9,080 bases of DNA from JAENVU01 sp964639075 (GTDB taxonomy: Bacteria; Actinomycetota; Acidimicrobiia; IMCC26256; JAENVU01), in NCBI GenBank assembly GCA_964639075.1, contig CAZXCB010000140.1:1-9080 (forward strand), read 5' to 3'. Both the position numbers and the translations under genes were made by a program. The stretch's first letter is position 1. Each line of letters starts with the position of its first letter. The notes below the pieces were generated by a model. That model saw nothing but the letters and a program-made list of their open reading frames with translations, ran no database searches and was not told the origin of the DNA. Shown piece after piece: positions 5,727-9,080 of the stretch.

Positions 5727-6830
5727 TTGCGGATCGCGATCGACGGCACTCCTCTGCTCGGCCACCGTACCGGCGTCGGCGAGGCGACGGCCGGACTCCT
5801 GTCGGCGCTGGCCCGCCGGCCGGACGCGGAGCTCCACGCGTACGCGCTCACGTGGCGGGGCCGCAGCGAGCTCGCCGCCGTCGTGCCCGAGGGCGTCCGG
5901 GCCGCGACCCGCCCGATCCCGGCGACGGTCGTGCGCGAGGCGTGGGAGCGCGGCCTGAGTCGGCCCCGGGCCGAAGACTGGACCGGTCCCGTCGACGTCG
6001 TGCACGCGACCAACTACGTCGCGCCGCCGGCCCTGGCCCCCGTCGTCGTGTCGGTGTACGACGTGACGTTCCTGCGGTTCCCCGAGCTGTGCACCCGTGA
6101 CACCCTCCGATACCCGGTGCTGCTCGAACGGGCACTCGAACGCGGTGCCACGATCCACACGCTCAGCGAGTTCGTCGCGGCCGAGATCCGGGAGCTGTTC
6201 TCGGCACCCGCCGACCGTGTCGTCGCGATCCACTCCGGCATCCCGACCCTCGCCATCGGCGACCCGGCACGCGGCGCGCGGTGCGCCGGCGGCGACCGCT
6301 ACGTCCTCGCGCTCGGCACGATCGAGCCGCGCAAGAACCTCACCACGCTCGTGCGCGCGTTCGACATCGTCGCCCGCGCCGACCCCGACCTCCGACTCGT
6401 GCTCGCCGGACCGGCCGGCTGGGACTCGGCGCGCGTCCAGTCCGCGATCGACGCCATCGCGGCGCGAGACCGGGTCGTCCAGACCGGCTTCGTCGCCGAC
6501 GCCGACCGTGCCGGCCTGCTCGCGGGCGCCGCCGTGTTCGCCTATCCGTCGATCTACGAGGGGTTCGGCTTCCCACCGCTCGAGGCGATGCAGGCCGGCG
6601 TGCCCGTCGTCGCGGGCCACGCCGGTGCCCTCCCGGAGGTGCTGGGCGACGCGGCCCGGTTCGTCGAGCCCCTCGACGTCGACGCGCTCGCGGCCGCCGT
6701 CGCCGAGCTCGCCGACCCTGGCGCGCCCGCCCGCGCGACCCTGGTCGCGCGCGGCGCCGAGCGCGTGGACCGCTTCGACTGGGACGCCAACGCGGCGGCG
6801 ATGATGGACCTGTACCGGAGCCTCGTTTGA
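5727..6830 (+). CDS. Glycosyltransferase, GT4-type GT-B fold (first of three)
   Basis: This 367-residue cytoplasmic or membrane-associated enzyme should move a sugar from a nucleotide-sugar donor to a growing glycan. The N-terminal half holds the acceptor Rossmann domain (RIAIDGTPLLGHRTGVG at 2-18, VVHATNY at 91-97). The C-terminal half holds the donor domain, with GTIEPRKN (197-204), LVLAGPAGW (224-232) and the retaining-GT EX7E motif EGFGFPPLE (Glu278 and Glu286). The position that is His in the VHD motif of its two neighbours is Tyr here (VYD, 110-112). The start is TTG 5727, which places the protein just before the first beta strand, as in homologues; GGGGA lies 8 nt upstream. The same frame is open back to 4020, but that part is antisense-like noise over the flippase gene. 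Its stop overlaps the start of the next gene. Donor and acceptor are unknown. Confidence 0.9.
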   Translation: MRIAIDGTPLLGHRTGVGEATAGLLSALARRPDAELHAYALTWRGRSELAAVVPEGVRAATRPIPATVVREAWERGLSRPRAEDWTGPVDVVHATNYVAPPALAPVVVSVYDVTFLRFPELCTRDTLRYPVLLERALERGATIHTLSEFVAAEIRELFSAPADRVVAIHSGIPTLAIGDPARGARCAGGDRYVLALGTIEPRKNLTTLVRAFDIVARADPDLRLVLAGPAGWDSARVQSAIDAIAARDRVVQTGFVADADRAGLLAGAAVFAYPSIYEGFGFPPLEAMQAGVPVVAGHAGALPEVLGDAARFVEPLDVDALAAAVAELADPGAPARATLVARGAERVDRFDWDANAAAMMDLYRSLV

Positions 6831-7909
6831 GGGTCGGCCTGCACATCGGTCAGCTGCTCCAGCCCGTCCCCGGTGGGATCGGCCGGTACGTCGTGCACCT
6901 CGCCCGCAACCTGCCCGACGCGGGCGTCGAGGTCGTCGCGTTCGGGAGCGGCCGACCGACGCCGCGGGTGGAGGGTCTCATCGGCGAGTCCGTCGATCTG
7001 GGCTGGCCCCGGGGTCCCGCGCGCTACGAGCTCTGGCACCGCTTCCGGCGGCCGCGCGTCGCGCTCGGCGTCGACGTGTACCACGCGCCGAGCCTCGCGA
7101 TCCCGGCCGTCCGTGACGCGCCGCTCGTGGTCACGGTGCACGACATCGCGTTCCTGCGCGAGCCCGAGTCCTTCACGCGGCGTGGGGTCGCGTTCCACAC
7201 GCGCGGGCTCGAGATCGCGCACAAGGAGGCGGCGGCGATCGTGACGGCCTCGCGGTTCGCACGCGACGAGCTCGTCGACGTCGGGTTCGAGCGCGACCGC
7301 ATCCACCTGGCGCCGCACGGCGTCGAGATCCGGGCCCCGGAATCCGAAGAGCGCATGGACGCCCGCATCCGCGCGCTCGGGCTCGGACCACGGTTCATCG
7401 TCGTCGTGGGCACCGTCGAGCCGCGCAAGGGCCTCGACACCCTCGGGCTCGCGATGCAGGAGGCACGCCGTCGTGAGCCCGACCTCGAGCTGGCCATCGT
7501 CGGCCCCGACGGCTGGCTGTCCGTCGCCGGCCTCGATGGCCCGGGCGTCCAACGGCTGGGCACGGTCGACGAGCGCACGCTCGACGCGCTGTACCGGCGC
7601 GCCGTCCTGTGCGCGGTGCCGTCGCGGTACGAGGGCTTCGGTCTCCCCGCGCTCGAAGCGATGGCCAGGGGCTGCCCGGTCGTCGCGAGCAATGCGACCA
7701 GCCTGCCCGAGGTCGTGGGATCCGCCGGCACCCTCGTCCCGGTCGGTGACGTCGAGGCCTGGGCCCGTGCGCTGGTGGAGGTCGCGCGCGAACCCGAGCT
7801 GCGAGCCGTGATGTCGGCCCGCGGCCGTTCTCGGGCCACGACGTTCACGTGGCGCGGCTCGGCTCACGCGCATGCCGCGGCCTACGCCGCCGCGACGGTG
7901 GCCCCGTAA
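6827..7909 (+). CDS. Glycosyltransferase, GT4-type GT-B fold (second of three)
   Basis: This 360-residue enzyme is paralogous to the genes on either side. It begins with RVGLHIGQLLQPVPGGIGRYV (2-22), carrying the glycine-rich loop of the N-terminal domain. DVYHAPS (83-89) and VTVHDIAFLREPE (102-114) follow, with the His105 expected in the active site. The donor domain has GTVEPRKG (195-202), AIVGPDGW (223-230) and EGFGLPALE (Glu269 and Glu277), the EX7E motif of retaining transferases. The start is TTG 6827-6829, overlapping the previous TGA as TTGA. No other start is near, and translation is probably coupled to the first transferase. The frame is open further upstream, but those codons lie within the first transferase gene. 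The sugar specificity cannot be inferred. Confidence 0.9.
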   Translation: MRVGLHIGQLLQPVPGGIGRYVVHLARNLPDAGVEVVAFGSGRPTPRVEGLIGESVDLGWPRGPARYELWHRFRRPRVALGVDVYHAPSLAIPAVRDAPLVVTVHDIAFLREPESFTRRGVAFHTRGLEIAHKEAAAIVTASRFARDELVDVGFERDRIHLAPHGVEIRAPESEERMDARIRALGLGPRFIVVVGTVEPRKGLDTLGLAMQEARRREPDLELAIVGPDGWLSVAGLDGPGVQRLGTVDERTLDALYRRAVLCAVPSRYEGFGLPALEAMARGCPVVASNATSLPEVVGSAGTLVPVGDVEAWARALVEVAREPELRAVMSARGRSRATTFTWRGSAHAHAAAYAAATVAP

Positions 7910-7912
7910 GCT
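7907..7912 (+). promoter_or_regulatory. -10-like box of a probable leaderless promoter for the third glycosyltransferase
   Basis: TAAGCT fits TANNNT and shares its first three bases with the TAA stop of the second transferase. Exactly 6 nt separate it from GTG 7919, the spacing seen for actinobacterial leaderless genes in which transcription begins at the start codon. No Shine-Dalgarno sequence precedes the GTG, which agrees. No -35 element is recognisable. Confidence 0.5.
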
Positions 7913-7918
7913 GGCCCG

Positions 7919-9034
7919 GTGCGGCTGCTGCTCGACGTCTCGGCCGTCCCGACGCGCCCGGTCGGCGCCGGCGTCTACACCGTCGAGCTGACCCGCGAGC
8001 TCGCCCGCCGCGAGGTGCTGGACCTGCACCTCGTCACCCGCACCGACGACCGCGAGCGTTGGGAGGCCCTCGCCCCGGCGGCCACCGTGCATGCCGAGGT
8101 TCCGGGCGCCCGACCGGCGCGGCTGCTGTGGGAGCAGACGCGCGCGCCCCGGCTCGCGACCGCCGTCGGTGCCGACCTCTGGCACGGACCGCACTACACA
8201 CTGCCCCTCCGCCTCGACGTGCCGGCGGTCGTCACCGTGCACGACCTCACGTTCTTCGAGCACCCGGAGTGGCACGAGCGCAAGAAGGTGGCGTACTTCC
8301 GCCGGATGATCCGCTCCGCGACGGCGCGTGCCGCCGCGATCGTCGCGGTGAGCGTGCACACGCGTGACCGGCTCGCCGCAGTCCTCGCTCCGGAGGCACC
8401 GGTGACGGTCGCCCAACACGGCGTCGACCACGCACGTTTCACGCCCGCGGCCGACGACGACCTCGCCCGCCTCGCCGCGGTCGGGATCCGCCCGCCCTAC
8501 CTGGCGTTCGCCGCGACGCTCGAGCCCCGCAAGGACGTGCCGTCCCTCATCCGTGCGTTCGCCCGCGTCGCGCCCGAGCACCCCGAGCTCCGGCTCGTCA
8601 TCGCGGGCCGCGACGGCTGGGGCGCGAAGGCGGTCCGAGACGCGGCGGCGAACAGCGGCTGCACGACCCACATCGCGCGGGTCGGCTGGATGGACGACGC
8701 GGTGCTCCCGGCGTTCTTCCGCCAGGCCGAGCTCGTCGCGTACCCCTCGCTCGAGGAGGGCTTCGGGCTCCCCGCGCTCGAGGCATTGGCCTGCGGTGCC
8801 GCGTTGGTGACGACCACGGGCTCCGCCATGGAGGAGGTCGCGGCCGGCGCGGCCCGCCTGGTCCGGCCGCGCGACGTCGAGGGCCTCGCGACCGCGATCG
8901 CGACGATTCTCGACGACCCGGCCGTCCGCGACGAGCTGCGCGCCCGCGGCCCGGCCCGCGCCGCGGAATTCACATGGTCGGCGTCGGTCGACCAACATCT
9001 CGCCGCATACGCCGCGGCCCTGGGGGGATCATGA
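7919..9034 (+). CDS. Glycosyltransferase, GT4-type GT-B fold (third of three)
   Basis: This 371-residue member of the same paralogous set starts at GTG 7919, directly ahead of the first beta strand (RLLLDVSAV). The N-terminal domain has the GAGVYTVEL loop (16-24), DLWHGPHYTLP (86-96) and VTVHDLTFFEHPE (105-117), including the active-site type His108. The donor domain carries LEPRKD (201-206), LVIAGRDGWG (226-235) and EGFGLPALE (Glu280 and Glu288), the EX7E signature. Residues 121-150 contain a basic stretch (RKKVAYFRRMIRS) that could favour membrane contact. The gene lies 9 nt after the second transferase and has no ribosome binding site; see the TAAGCT box. Its stop overlaps the next start as ATGA. 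The glycan is unknown. Confidence 0.92.
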   Translation: MRLLLDVSAVPTRPVGAGVYTVELTRELARREVLDLHLVTRTDDRERWEALAPAATVHAEVPGARPARLLWEQTRAPRLATAVGADLWHGPHYTLPLRLDVPAVVTVHDLTFFEHPEWHERKKVAYFRRMIRSATARAAAIVAVSVHTRDRLAAVLAPEAPVTVAQHGVDHARFTPAADDDLARLAAVGIRPPYLAFAATLEPRKDVPSLIRAFARVAPEHPELRLVIAGRDGWGAKAVRDAAANSGCTTHIARVGWMDDAVLPAFFRQAELVAYPSLEEGFGLPALEALACGAALVTTTGSAMEEVAAGAARLVRPRDVEGLATAIATILDDPAVRDELRARGPARAAEFTWSASVDQHLAAYAAALGGS

Positions 9035-9080
9035 GCGACGCCCCACGACGCGCGGCCCTGACATGCTCCGGGCGGAGCGT
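9031..9080 (+). CDS. Start of a further gene, cut by the window edge
   Basis: ATG 9031-9033 overlaps the TGA of the third transferase in ATGA form and is preceded by GGGGGG at 9022-9027. The first 16 codons read MSDAPRRAALTCSGRS and then the window ends. This is too short to assign a family. An alternative start, ATG 9062-9064 in another frame (MLRAER), cannot be excluded. By position it belongs to the glycan gene run. Confidence 0.45.
   Translation, partial: MSDAPRRAALTCSGRS

Noticed and set aside
4162..6620. Long minus-strand frames (494 and 466 codons) across the flippase and first transferase
   Set aside because: They are Asp/Arg/Glu/His-rich antisense shadows. The membrane segments and GT motifs are on the plus strand.
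6554..8998. Minus-strand open frame of 814 codons
   Set aside because: It is antisense to the three transferases. Composition is Arg/Asp/Gly-rich with no motif, as expected from the codon bias of the real genes.

Overview
The window is high-GC double-stranded bacterial DNA with tightly packed genes, mostly GTG and TTG starts, Ala/Arg/Asp-rich proteins and TANNNT-type promoter elements. It most likely comes from an actinomycetote. The gene set and the order lpd - E2 - lipB/lipA resemble the dlaT/lipB/lipA neighbourhood known from Mycobacterium tuberculosis. The divergent proteins and the fused LipB-LipA argue against Mycobacterium itself. A lineage such as Acidimicrobiia is possible, but that is inference.

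Left half (1-4018, minus strand): a lipoate / 2-oxoacid dehydrogenase module transcribed right to left. Dihydrolipoamide dehydrogenase (E3, lpd) is followed after 17 nt by a one-lipoyl-domain dihydrolipoamide acyltransferase (E2). After a 138-nt gap comes an open frame that encodes octanoyltransferase LipB and runs, with no stop codon, into lipoyl synthase LipA. LipA leaves the window at the left edge. The module is functionally coherent: LipB attaches octanoate to the E2 lipoyl lysine, LipA inserts the sulfurs, and E3 reoxidises the dihydrolipoyl arm. No E1 gene is in the window. The LipB-LipA one-chain arrangement is the most unusual thing seen.

Centre (4019-4335): a divergent intergenic region. 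It holds a possible 29-residue membrane peptide on the minus strand, a candidate -10 element on the plus strand and a 13-bp perfect dyad just downstream of it.

Right half (4336-9080, plus strand): a cell-surface glycan module. A 12-helix flippase-like membrane protein of the MOP superfamily is followed by three consecutive, mutually related GT-B glycosyltransferases (GT4 type). The first two overlap by 4 nt (TTGA). The third has a TAAGCT -10-like box embedded in the stop codon of the second and no ribosome binding site, as expected for a leaderless transcript. A further gene begins in an ATGA overlap at 9031 and is cut by the window edge. Together these look like the start of a locus that builds a lipid-linked oligosaccharide and moves it across the membrane; the sugars are not deducible. 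No RNA genes, insertion sequences, prophage genes or CRISPR arrays were seen.
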